A DNA stretch of 64,000 nucleotides from Magicicada septendecula (lineage: Eukaryota; Arthropoda; Insecta; Hemiptera; Cicadidae), in NCBI GenBank assembly GCA_034769895.1, contig CM068373.1, forward strand, positions 280,891,158 to 280,955,157. Reading direction: 5' to 3'. A program made the translations under genes and the position numbers. Position 1 is the first letter of the stretch; each line of letters starts with the position of its first letter. Positions 11,381 to 22,487 of this stretch are shown here, one piece after another. The notes below the pieces were generated by a model. The model made no database searches. It was given only the letters and a program-made list of their open reading frames with translations, and had not been told where the DNA came from.

Positions 11381-12535
11381 AGGGCCGTTATTAAGGCCTC
11401 AATAACAAGAATCAATATTTACTCGGATGCTTTCGACATAACAAACAATGATGTCCACGCATTGCATGTCAAATTAAGGTTGCTGACGGAGCTCCAGCGC
11501 AAATATGACACAATTCAATCCGAACTCGAGGACGCTGTTAGCGATCGAATCCAGGTTGAAGATGATTTATGTATAATTGAGTGCAAACTGCACAACCTTA
11601 TAGAAAAATTCTCGACTAATCTTACTGAGAATTCTAATACTACTGGTAATGACAGTAGAGCGGAAAGATTCGCTCATGTCATGCAACTGGAGCCCATTAA
11701 AATCCCAGAGTTTAGCGGAAATGTTATGGAGTGGCAACACTACATACACATATTCAAATACTTGGTAGATGCTCGCTTGGATCTTACCAACATACAAAAG
11801 TTTCATTACTTACACAATTCATTAAAGGATGAAGTGCTTCAAGTTATACAATCGCTGCCTATAACCTGTGAGAATTATGGCATAGCCGTAGGGTTACTCA
11901 AGACTAGATTTGTCAATAAGCTAATTATTGCCATCCACCATGTCGAAGATATACTGAAAATCAATTCTATCGATAGACAATTGGTGGGTCGCATATCTAA
12001 ATTTCTTAATAAAATAAGTGCAACCATAAACGCGCTCAAGGTTATGGCGTTACCTATAAATATTTATGAGCTTACTGTCACTCAGCTATTAGTGTCGAAA
12101 TTGGACCCGAATACTTCCAAACGTTGGAAGGAGTCACTCTCTAACGTCAACTTTCCCGATTTTGAAGGGTTGATTGAGTTTTTAAACAATAGGAGATCAG
12201 TGCTGGAAACCGTGGCGGCAGATTCCGAGAGTGGTCGGGCAGGCAACTCAGCAAGGCCTAAACAACTGATAAAATATGTGCCGGTTTGCCTGCGAACCGG
12301 CGCTTGTATAATAAAATTCGATATATATGAAAATAGTTTATTTATGTCAGACGCGAAATTGTTACGGCGTAAATCTGTTATACCGTTGGGCCGTTTTATA
12401 TGCGAGCGCATTCTGTTGTGGGGAAAGTGCGTAATTCGGTTTCTCAGCGCTGCGCATGCAGAGATCTCGTTAGTCGAGTCTTGTCAACCGCCTGGCATAC
12501 AGCGTACCTTTCCGACAGAGCTGAAGTTCCATTAA
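11381..12535 (+). pseudogene. BEL gag N-terminal/capsid part, unit 1
   Basis: The frame is open from 11381 (RAVIKASITR...) to a stop at 12535 and has no ATG at a sensible place. A TAA at 11378-11380 separates it from the in-frame end of the minisatellite. Residues up to about 12262 match the BEL/Pao gag (DUF1759-type) pattern: an N-terminal coiled segment (LRLLTELQRKYD), then the capsid-like part with PIKIPEFSGN, WQHYIHIFKYLVD, KFHYLHNSL and FEGLIEFLNNRRSVLE. The remaining ~90 codons are translated from the inserted block and are not gag. Unlike units 2-4 it retains the codons upstream of the unit junction, and it lacks four codons near position 11540. Confidence 0.85.
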
Positions 12536-14670
12536 TTGTCGTATATTTCTATTTCTTATGGCTAGATAAACTCGTCCAGATCTGCGGTAAGTAAATTTAG
12601 AATGTATATTATGGATTGCGTGAAATAAAATGTGAATTTGAGCGTTATGTGAGTGGATGAAAATGGATAGCTTTTAAATATGCACACCACGTGGCGCGAA
12701 CTTAAAGTATTTAGTGTCATGTAATTTTAATTTATTTAAACTCTGATACAGCCTTGTAAATTGTAACTAATATAGAGTAATTGCCCATCGCATTAGTGGA
12801 GTAAAAATTGTGTAATTTCGGGGAACTTCAAAGTTGTAAATGCATTAGCACGTGGCCGCGTACAACACCAAACAGGTTATAGTGTGTCGAACTTTCTTGC
12901 TCACGTAGGCATAATTAATAAATTGAAACTTATAAATTGATTTTAGGGCGTCTGTGAGAATTTTGGTGTGATACAAAAGAGAAGATGTTATATTTTATTT
13001 AATATGAGCATAGTTTAAATGGTCAGGGGTGCCTGTTCGATTTTGTCTAGGCTGGTTCAGTCGATGGTGCGTGTGTGGGTTATGCTTGGAAATAAGTGTT
13101 TGGTCAGCTATTTAATTATCATTTATGCTTAGGGCCCCTGCGCCAGTCGAGGATCTGACCAAAGCATGGAAATTCGACTCTCCATCTGCTCCTGAACATA
13201 CCAAAAGCTCTCGAATTCACCTGTCGGAAGGAAAGGCAAGATGACCATACCTCAGCAAAACCACATGAGCTAGACGTCTGACTCACTGCGCACCGAACTC
13301 CTGGAAATCCGCTGGATTAAAATAAGGTGATATTCAAGCAGTTTTATTTACACTTGGCCTACACAGAAAACACCTATTCGTGCATTTATCAGTCTGTAAA
13401 ACTCAAGTTGGACGTTTGTGACACACTATGACATTTTACATCTACATGACGTTTTGATTGGGCTCCGGTCCAACGGGACATAATTTGTACGCGGATTTTT
13501 GGGAACTTTATGTATAGAATGTACTTAGATTCGGTAGTAATTGTACACCCGGGGCCTGGCATGTGTCCGGGGCTCATTAAATTTCATGCTCCACATTTTC
13601 TTACCCGGATACTGTAATGGGGTTGTTTAAGAATTGGGGGACCGGAAATTCAGCAATGTAGATGGGTGCTGTTTTGTGACAGGATGAGCCTGACCGGCTG
13701 GTCTGGTTCAATTATAATTGTTGATCTGTTATCTATTGTAATGACGGTTTTGACACCTGATTATGTTCTTATGTTGTAGAAGGGTTGGAAGATTTTTTTA
13801 TTCTGCTTCAGGCCAGGCCCCTCATTATAACCTTGGGTAGGCTGCTCTTAGGTGCAGATCTATGCAGGCCCATGCACGTGTTACGTTATGTCAGGTCACG
13901 CTCTGGAACATGTCGGCTGCCGGGTCAATCCAGATTTTATTAAAAGTTCATAAATTATAATTTTACAATATTTATACAGGCTTTTCATATCACTTAAAGT
14001 TGTAACTTGACTAAACTATACAGTCTGCTTTCAGGCAATTCACATTTGGTAATTTGTATTGCATGGTTATACTGGCCAACCCAGATTCTTTTGGTGCACT
14101 ATATGTATATATATGGATCTATATATTGTAGTTTTGACATTTCTATATGATGGGGCGATATAAAAAAAAATATATATAGGCGGGATTAACATAAACTCTA
14201 TGTTGTTTGTGATTTATATTGGTGAATTGTCTGTGATCTATATGTCTATATGTGACATTTATGTAAAGAAAAAGATATTTGAAAGAATTGGGAGTGCGAG
14301 TTAAACAATAGATGAATTTATGACTTATGAGTATTATATATTGAATGTTGAATTGTGATGGCGAATATTTGAATTGATATATGTATGCATACAAAATATG
14401 ATTAAGAAATTTTCCTCTAATAATGTAAAAAAAAAATTTTAAGATATAATAAAAGCTGTTATTGTTTGCTAATCGAGAGTATTAATTGCAAGTCCCGTCT
14501 CACTGGACCCAGCACATTTTATGCTTCGTCTAGGCCTTCTGCCTAGTTTTAAATATCTAGTAGCCTCTCCTTAAAAAAAAAATCCATAAAAACTAAATAA
14601 AAAATAAGGAGGGGTTGCAAATATGTAAACAATTCAAAACAAGGCAAGGTGGTCAGCTATCATGCTAATT
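12263..14670 (+). other. 2.4-kb foreign block inside BEL gag, unit 1
   Basis: Gag homology stops near 12262 and resumes at the zinc-knuckle region near 14675, so about 2.4 kb was inserted. The left end carries a near-perfect palindrome (12280-12289/12292-12301, one mismatch). A good splice-donor-like CG|GTAAGTA lies near 12590, and the right end is A-rich (several runs of A at 14570-14610). No protein is encoded. The family is not recognised: a solo LTR-like, Helitron-like or other non-autonomous insertion are all possible. Short CAAGGC sequences at both edges (12252-12257 and near 14640) could be a target duplication but are too short to trust. Confidence 0.6.
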
Positions 14671-14674
14671 CTAA

Positions 14675-15439
14675 AAACATTCAATGTGCAATGCTAACCA
14701 CCACTTATATACGTGTAAACAATTTGAGGGGTTAACCATTGACAAACATAAGGAGTTTTTAATTAAAAATAAATGCTGCTTTAACTGCTTGCGGGTGGGT
14801 CATTCTGTAAATGAATGTAAAAATAAGCACATTTGTAAAACTTGCTCTAAGAAGCATCACTCTTTAATACATACAGCACAGGGCACCTACTGTGCTCTCA
14901 AGCTAAAAACTAATAGCAACATACTATTGTCTACTGCGTTGTGCAAAACCTTAGACAATTCTGGTAAACCCCGCCTTTGCAGGATTTTACTGGACTCTGG
15001 TAGCCAGGCGAATTTCATTACACAGGCTTTTGCCAAAAAACTTAAATTGAACCTTGTAAAAAATGAGTTGCCAATTTCAGGCATCAACAATGTGTCCTGT
15101 CGGTCCCACCACAGCACCACTATCACCTTACAATCGCTGTACGAAAAATTCAATTTTAGCATACAATGCTCAAGTCTGCCTAATCTTACTGACAATCTCC
15201 CCACAGAATCTTTTGATCCTGCGCAGTTGGGATTGCTCGAGGGTATATTCCTAGCGGACCCAAACTTCAGCACATCCTCGAGCATTGACGTTCTGCTGGG
15301 CACCCAATTCTTCTTAACTTTGATTAAGCCCGGCAAATTTGTCAGGGATGGGAACTTCCCCATTCTTCAGGAAACTAGACTGGGTTACATTGTGTCCGGA
15401 AATCTTCCTTTCAACTTCAAATCTCCTTATTGTGCTTAG
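14675..15439 (+). pseudogene. BEL zinc knuckle and aspartic protease, unit 1
   Basis: The open frame begins with HHLYTCKQFEGL, then a CCHC knuckle (CFNCLRVGHSVNEC) and a second cysteine pair (CKTCSKKHH). The retropepsin active site LLDSGSQANF follows about 95 residues in. The C-terminal part (DVLLGTQFF..., ETRLGYIVSGN) is the usual BEL protease/linker. The protein would process gag-pol. This copy keeps the catalytic Asp-Ser-Gly and ends at a TAG just before the pol linker. Confidence 0.85.
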
Positions 15440-16395
15440 TCATTTATTGCGAGAAATGACAATAAAGGGCTCGCTTCTATGGTTGAGAAATTCTGCCAGC
15501 TCTAGGAGTATCCTGTCGATTTGCCCTCAGCTGCCGACGACTCATGTGAGAGACACTTTGTGCATAACACACTGAGAAATGGTGATAGTAGATTTGTTGT
15601 TAGGTTGCCCTGTAGGGCTGGAGATGTGGCTCTGGGCAATTCGCTGGCCCATGCTAAATAGCGTTTTCAGACTCTTGAGCGTAAACTCATGAGGAATCTT
15701 GGGCTGAGGCATGACTATTCCAAGTTCATCAAGGAGTACCAACTGCTGGGGCACATGTCACCACTCAGTTCCAGCGACAATTTGGTTCATCGCTCCAAGG
15801 TGTACTACTTACCCCATCATGCGGTTTTCAAGAACTCAAGTCTGACTACAAAGCTCCGCGTGGTATTTGATGCGTCCGCAAAATCCGCTAATGGCCATTC
15901 ACTTAATGATATGCTACTGGTACGGCCGACAATACAGCAGGACATTTTTTCTATTATACTCAAGATTTAGGGCCCACGTCTACAGCTTAACGTCCAACAT
16001 CGAGAAGATGTATAGACAAATTTTGGTCGATTCAAGTGATTGTAACATCCAAAGAATACTTTGACGGGATTCCCCCGACTTGGAGTTGAAACATTTTGTG
16101 CTCAGGACTGTGACTTATGGCACAGCCAGCGCTTCATTTCTTGCTACCAGGTGACTATTCCAGGTTGCGAATGACAACCTCAATCAGATTCCCTGGGCAT
16201 GCCGAGTTACTGCTAACGACTTCTACGTCGATGATTTAATTATCGGCTGCAATGATATAGATGAGCTTAAACAGTTGAGATCGGATGTAAGCGAATTACT
16301 TCGACAGTATGGGTTTCACCTGCATAATGGTCTTCCAACAGCCAAGAAATCATAAACCAATGCGGCACTGCCATACCCCTAAACAACGGTGAAAA
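15440..16395 (+). pseudogene. BEL reverse transcriptase, unit 1
   Basis: RT blocks are clear: KVYYLPHHAVFK, LRVVFDASAKS, SLNDMLLVRPTIQQD, NIEKMYRQILV, TYGTASASFLATR and FYVDDLIIG. Lesions shared with the other units are a TAG in the linker before EYPVD, a TGA after NIQRIL (16062-16064), a TGA after FLATR (16152-16154), and Asn in place of the expected first catalytic Asp (NIEKMYRQ instead of DIEKM). Lesions private to this unit are a TAG at 15659-15661, a one-base gain near 15963 and a one-base loss near 16325. The YVDD box itself is intact. Confidence 0.85.
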
Positions 16396-16396
16396 T

Positions 16397-17299
16397 GTGA
16401 GCACTTTAGGGCTACTATGGAACAATGGTTCTGATATGTTTGTTTATAAGACAATGCTTAAACCTTGCCATAAGGCGTTTACCAAAAGAACTGTTCTTTC
16501 GGTAATTGCGGGCATTTATGACCTGTTGGGTCTACTTGGTCCCATAGTTTTTCTATATAAACGTTTCATGCAGCAGCTTTGGCAAGCAAAAACGAATTGG
16601 GATGAGGTCTTATCAGATTCTCTTCTCCCCAAATGGAGGGATTTGTATAGTAAACTAAATTTAGTCAATAAGATTAATGTGAACCGTTGCATAAAGTCTA
16701 ACCCATACATTAGATCATTTCAAATTCACTGGTTCGCGGATGCTTGCTGTGAGGGTTATGGTTGTTGCATATATGCAAGAATTGTATATGATAATGGGCG
16801 TGACTCATCCAATTTACTGTGTTCAAAATCCAGGGTAGCCCCCCTAAAACAAATTACACTGCCCAGACTTGAGCTATGCGGTTGTCTTCTGCTTGTCCAT
16901 TTGCTTCAAAAGGTTATTCGTGCATTGAACATACATGTTCATGAGATTCATCTGTACTCCGACTCCATGGTCGCCCTCCAGTGGATACACGGTGAGTCCT
17001 CCAGGTGGAAGACCTTCGTCGCCAATCGTGTGGCTGAAATCCAGCAGGGTTCCAATAACACTGACAGGTATTATGTGAAGTCCCAGGATAACCCTGCCGA
17101 TGTTCTATCTCATGGTTGTCATCCAGACAAATTGCGGAACTTCCAATTGTGGTGGCATGGTCCGGCATGGCTTTTGCAAGATCCAATTCACCACTCCAAA
17201 TTCAGCACAAATGATTCGGCCACCATACGGGAGTGCCGATCTGAACAAAAAGATCAGCAATTCTTGAATGTATGGCTAGCATCATCGCTACCGATATAA
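16397..17299 (+). pseudogene. BEL connection and RNase H domain, unit 1
   Basis: A 300-codon open stretch without ATG start. It reads the BEL connection segment (LSVIAGIYDLLGLLGPIVFLYK) and then RNase H: FADACCEGYG (first Asp), ITLPRLELCG (Glu), LYSDSMVALQWI (Asp) and NPADVLSHG (last Asp; usual SRG has become SHG). All four acidic residues are visible. Private differences from other units include HWFAD for HGFAD. Confidence 0.85.
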
Positions 17300-18427
17300 G
17301 TGAAGACTTTTCCACTCTTCAGAGATTGATCCGTGTTATCAGCTATTGCTTCAGATTTATCTATAATCTGAGATCGAATTCCCCTGGTTCGGGACATGAC
17401 CTGCGACTGTCCAGGGAGGAATTAAACAACACTTTAAATTTCTTTATACGCCAATCTCAATTGATGCACTTTCACAAGGAGATCATTGAGATAAAGTAAG
17501 GCAATCTATCCAAATCTAGCAAAATTACCTCTCTTGATTCATTCATCGACGATTCAGGGTTACTTCAGGTTGGAGGTCGTCTCCAACATTCCGATTTGCA
17601 TTACGATACTAAGCATCAGATTATTCTGCACCCAAAGGCCCACCTCATGAGATTAATAATAGAGGGTGAGCATTCGAGGATGCTTCACGTGGGCGTTCAG
17701 TTAACGCATAGTTCTGTTCATCAAAGGTAATGGATTGTCAACGGTAAGATTGTTGTCAGTTCTGTCATCTGTAAGTGCATAAAATGCTTTCGCTTCAGAA
17801 CCCACAAGCAAACGCAGCAACTTGGTCAGCTGCCTTCATCAAGAGTGGTATGGACCAGGGCCTTTTCTTCGTCTGCTGTAGATTACGGCAGCCCTATCGT
17901 GATCCGTCATGGCGGACAGCGATCGAAGACTACCTCAAAGGCATACATATGCTTGTTTGTCTGTCTTGCTATGAAGGCGATTCATTTGGAATTGGTGTCT
18001 GACCTGACTGCTGAGGCATTTATTGCCGCCTTTAAACGATTCATTGCCCGCCGTGGCATTCCCGGGGAAACGATGTCTGACAACGGCACTAATTTTACGG
18101 CCACGAGTTCCACTTTGCGCGAGTTATACAAATTATTTACCTCTGAGGAATTCAAAACGAGTATTCACTCATTCTCACTTGCCCAAGGTTGCAAGTGGTC
18201 GTTTATTCCACCCTCCTCACCACACTTCGGCGGCCTTTGGGAGAGTGGTGTAAAAAGCACCAAGCATCATCTGTGCCGCACCACTGGCACCACCATTCTT
18301 AACTTTGAGGAATAAATTATACATGATCCTTACTCAAATTGAGGTGTGTTTGAACTCCCGTCCTCTTTCTGCCATCTCATCTGATGCTAGGGATCCGCAG
18401 CCCCTTACACCCGGACACTTCTTAATT
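17272..18427 (+). pseudogene. BEL integrase, unit 1, with 4-nt disturbance at 18313-18316
   Basis: N-terminal zinc-binding remnants (CKCIKC), then the catalytic core with AVDYGSPIVI (Asp), KAIHLELVSDLT, MSDNGTNF (Asp) and PHFGGLWESGVKS (Glu). A TAA shared by all units breaks the zinc region (near 17729) and a private TAA lies near 17499. After LNFEE the frame meets four extra bases at 18313-18316; skipping them, the usual BEL tail (LTQIEVCLNSRPL, LTPGHFLI) continues to 18427. This is exactly where units 2-4 carry a transposon. The C-terminal domain beyond GHFLI is missing. Confidence 0.85.
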
Positions 18428-18615
18428 CAATTTATGTGATTTATGCATGCCATTCAATTTATGCATTGCATTCAATTCATGTATTTTATTCAATCCATGT
18501 ATTCTATTCAATTTATGTATTGTATTCAATTTATGTGATTTATGCGATTCATGTATTCTATTCAATTTATTTATATACTGTATTCAGTTACAGTATGTGT
18601 TACAACCAATTTATG
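18428..18615. repeat. AT-rich minisatellite of about 15-16 bp, unit 1
   Basis: Tandem degenerate copies of a motif like ATTCAATTTATGTATT replace the remainder of pol directly after the GHFLI codons. Open frames seen through it reflect the periodicity only. Confidence 0.85.
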
Positions 18616-19682
18616 TAGCCACTGTTGGCATCATAGGTGAGTAATCTGTTCACTGCATCAAGCTCGGGAAAAATCGAAATCTTCTATTTTTGACGGGCAG
18701 TATGTTCAGATTTAAAATGTGATCAAACCATGATTCGCCTGTGATGTCGGCTGCATATCGCTTATCGCCCGACCAGCTAAGGTCGGTCCGCCCCCACCCT
18801 TTCCAATCTAGCAGTCGACTCACGGATCTCCAGAAGGCAACAGCCTGTTCCGCGCGTTACGCAAAATTCAATTTACGGCCGTCAATATGTGAATGATTCA
18901 ATTGATTCAGTTTTAATTAACTTAAATTATTAGATATGCAGTCATACGGGCACGCGTGGATTCGCAGAATCACATGAATATGATTTAATCTGTTTTTATA
19001 ATAAACGTTTATACAGTCCACTTTATCGTTTTATATCTTGTTTAAACCCACCCTATGATTTAAAGTATGAACAGCCGTTAACCCCAAGCTACGCAAGGGG
19101 ACAGAAAGTTCAAGTAATACATTTACGCTATTACTTTTTCGTCTGTTATACACAGCGTACTCATTTTTTGCACACAGATTAATATATAAGGGAATAAACT
19201 ACGGCAGTATGGAGTGCCAGAGATGTTTTTTATAAGATATGAAGTGAGTTGAATACAACTTTATCACCCAAACTGCACATTATGGTTTAATATTATTTAC
19301 ATATTGCAAATATTTTATTAATATTTTTAATTAGGAAGTAATTAATATACTATATACTGTATCCCCAAATTATACCTTAAAAAAAAACACCTTTTTTACC
19401 CAAGTATGTTTCATATGTGGAAGATGATGAAGAAAAATCACAGCCACCACAAAAACAGCAAAAACGGCCTGAGTCTTTTCACAAGTACTAGTGTCAAAAT
19501 GCCGGTCCCCAAAGGGTTAATTTAACAATCACATAAAAGAAGTGCTTGTAACCAACAACAGTCTCCACATCACATGGACTCAGAATGTATGTAAGCTTCC
19601 CTCTTATAATTCTCTTTCTGGCAGTACAACAGATATCGGTTCATATAATAGATTAAATTTTGTTTAAAAAATAAGTGTGTTG
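18616..19682. other. spacer, no gene recognised, unit 1
   Basis: Contains a GC-richer part (18720-18880, possibly untranslated or LTR sequence, with CGACC/GGTCG inverted repeat) and then AT-rich DNA. No coding frame or RNA gene is supported. It is repeated in units 2 and 3. Confidence 0.5.
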
Positions 19683-20410
19683 AATAGTCATACTAGTATG
19701 CTCCCTGATCCGCAGAACTTACACACTATTTTGAACAAGCACACTTATTGTTGGAAAAAATGTTGAAATTAGAAGATTTATCAATTACCAAAGTAAGAAA
19801 ATCCTGATTACCCTATTTTTTGTTTAGCACAGTAACATTTGCAGAGCAATCATACAATAAATGCTAAAAATTCCAAACAATTGGATTTGTGTTGAAATTC
19901 CCTTTAGTCTGACACCCAACTGAATTTTTACAATTTTTGAACCACTTTTGGGTCTTGTAGTAAAAAATTCTCTTTCGTTTAATATCTCACATGGATTTTC
20001 CAATTTTGCCAAACTTTCACCCCACTTTTTGGGCCTGGTGTCCCATAATTTTATCCACTTTTCGCCCCCTGGTGTCTTGGAATTTTAAAAAGTTAACACT
20101 AAATTCATATTTTTGTTACAATTTCTTTTAATCTGACACCCCACATGGACTTTTGTGATTTTTTCCCAAATTTAAACTCCTCATATTTTTGCCTCCCCCC
20201 TATCTTTTGGGGAATCAATTTTTAAAACCATAGGGTACTGTAAGGTAAACGTACGTACATGCATGCCACGTTTTATGAACGTTCAAAAGTTATCGTGAAC
20301 TATAACCCAAACAGAAAGGCAGACAGACAAAGACACATAAATAGACCAGACAGGTATAGACAGACAAATGCCAAACAGTCGAGTTAAAACTGAGGACTCA
20401 CTATCCTCCT
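19683..20410. repeat. dispersed repeat copy, unit 1
   Basis: Same family as 8049-8705, in the same orientation and block order, ending in a run of AGACAGACAAA-type sequence. Unrelated by position to the retroelement or the mariner, so it is an older insertion carried in the amplified segment. Confidence 0.6.
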
Positions 20411-20676
20411 TTAATCATGTTCAAATTAATAATAAAAAATTTATTAAACTACAGTAGGATTTTATGGCCCGATTCCTGGTCACTCTACAATTTCCTGCCT
20501 GAATGGCTATGGTCTGTGAATAAAATTATTCCTTCCATGGCATGTGTGAGTATTAATAATACGTATTGTACTGTTCTGACCACGGAACACTAATTCTGAT
20601 TAAACCTTTTTACCCTCACCTTTGTAGCAAAAGCTGGCTTAAGCAAAAATAAAAATCTAACCAAAATTTAAATCTA

Positions 20677-21946
20677 TGAGGGCGATTTGAAAAGTTCGTG
20701 GCCTACCGTATAAACGAATGTGTGGCGTTTCTGTTTTTTACTGCATTGTGGCGCCATGTTCACCCCACGAACAGCTGTGAAGTGTCAAGTCGGGTTAAGT
20801 CATTGTTCCAGAGAAACAACTGTATAAATAAGCTTATCTCACAGCAACGCTACAAATGGAAAAAACTGAACATCAAATTTTTTGTTAAGAAAGGTTTAAT
20901 GCCAACAGAAATTTTGAATGAGATGAAGAATGTGCTGTGTGATGCTGGACCTTCATTTAATACCGAGAAAAACTGGGCTACTAAATTTAAACGTGGTCGT
21001 GCAAGTTTGGAAGATAACCCGCGTACTGGGTATCTGAAAAGTGCCACTACACCAGAAGTCATCAATAAAGTGCACGATATTGTTTTGGAAGATCGCTGTT
21101 TGAAATTGTTAAGCCTGTGGGCATCTCAGATGAAAGGGTATATCACATTCTTACTGAGGATTAAGTATGAAAAAGCTGTCTGTAAAATGGGTGCCGCGTT
21201 TGTTGACAAGTGACCAAAAACACATGTGAATGCAAGCTTCTCAGGAATGTTTGATCGTTTTAAGAAAAATCCTAAAGATTTTATTTGTAGATTTGTAACA
21301 ACTGATGATACTTGAGTCCATTACTTCACTCTAGAAAGAAAACAACAGTCGAAACAATGGATGCATAGTGATTCGCCACCTCAGAAAATGGTAAAATAAA
21401 TTTTGCCGGCTGGAAAGTGTATGGATCCATTTTTCTTGGATGCTAAGGGGATATTGTTACTAGATTGCCTTGAAAAGGATCAAACAATAAATCCAGAGTA
21501 TTACGCTAACCTTCTGGGCCAATTAAATGTAAAAATTCAAGAAACAAAACCAGGTTTAGCAAAGAAGATCATTTTCCATCAGGATAATGCACGTCCTCAC
21601 ATATGCGTTGTGTCTATGGCAAAAATTGCTGAGTTGAAGTACGATCTGTTGCACCATCTGCCTTATTCGCCTGATTTAGTGTCACCTGAACTTTTATCTA
21701 TTACCAAACCTCAAAACATTTTCAGGGGGGAAGCGATTTTCCTCAGATGACGAGCTGACAGCAGCAGTAAACGGTTATTTTGAGGACCTAGAAGAATCGG
21801 ACTGCCTCAATAGGGTAAGTGACAGGGTAATGACTTGAAGCTTCACTGCTGTTCGTGTGGTGAACGTGGTGCCACGATGCAGTAAAAAACAGAAACGCTA
21901 CACATTCGTTTCTATGGTAGGCCACAAACTTTTTAAATCGCCCTCG
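20677..21946 (+). mobile_element. mariner-family transposon with ~110-bp inverted repeats, unit 1, defective
   Basis: A 1,270-bp element flanked by TA on both sides (20675-20676 and 21947-21948). Its ends, starting (T/C)GAGGGCGATTT, are inverted repeats that match for about 110 bp (20677-20790 with 21835-21946). The plus strand encodes a broken mariner transposase: an HTH part (LNIKFFVKKGLMPTEILNEM, FKRGRASLEDNPRTG), then TTDDT followed by a TGA where Trp is usual, then IIFHQDNARPH with the second catalytic Asp, and PYSPDL. The third Asp region is altered (DLVSPELL) and the C terminus is lost. Further stops occur at 21211 and 21396. It cannot make active transposase. Confidence 0.9.
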
Positions 21947-21948
21947 TA

Positions 21949-22487
21949 AAATTAGTGTTCTATAATCAGACAAAGTATGCGCAGCTGCTACCTTCAGAGT
22001 GAAAAACTACGTGGAAAACTGTCTCAACACTAGTAACAAGGGCCCAATGCTATATCTGTGCTGTCGAAATGTGAGCAAAGAATCATTTTAATCATAGGAC
22101 TCAACCACTGTGCCTGGAAATTTTACTGAAAGATCAGAATAAAAGTGTATGTTACTGTAGATGTAATTAGTTTTTTTTATGTCATCAACATCACATACAC
22201 TTTTATACACTTACATTATACATTTTACATACATTTACTGTTCAGTTGAATTCGTATAACGGGTGTGGAGGGTTTTGATTACAGGTGCAGTATCACAGAC
22301 AATACAAGTGCAACTGTCGATCCTGGGTTTTTTATTTTATTGTTACATGTTAGTAGCCTATTAACACCTTTATTTCTGTTTTTTAAATCAATAAAGATAA
22401 ATTAAAAAAAATTGCTGACTTGTGAAAGATATGGTGGCCTACTTCTGTACCAACAATTAAAGAGTTTTGCTAACTTTACTTGAATAA
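21949..22487. other. spacer before unit 2 junction
   Basis: AT-rich, without gene. It lacks 44 bp present at the same place in units 2 and 3 just after the mariner (near 21978). It ends at the tandem junction. Confidence 0.55.

Larger units (their letters stand above)
11381..18427 (+). mobile_element. BEL/Pao LTR retrotransposon, unit 1, defective
   Basis: The order gag, CCHC/protease, RT, RNase H, integrase in one direction, with BEL-type motifs (LLDSGSQANF, KMYRQ, FYVDDL, LPRLELCG, SDNGTNF, PHFGGLWE), identifies the family. No LTRs are recognisable at either side. The left end abuts the minisatellite and the right end runs into an AT-rich minisatellite within the integrase tail. It is broken by stops, frameshifts and a 2.4-kb foreign block between capsid and zinc knuckle. 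Confidence 0.9.

Noticed and set aside
15440..18427. Pol stops as selenocysteine or programmed readthrough/frameshift sites
   Set aside because: The lesions are numerous, of all three stop types, and accompanied by indels and a lost catalytic Asp; decay explains them.
18436..18644. Open frames of repeated Tyr/Phe/Ile/His residues, possibly membrane-like
   Set aside because: They arise from the 15-16 bp minisatellite and differ in phase between units.
18616..19682. 3' LTR of BEL in the spacer after the minisatellite
   Set aside because: No matching sequence lies upstream of gag in any unit, so an LTR pair cannot be shown.
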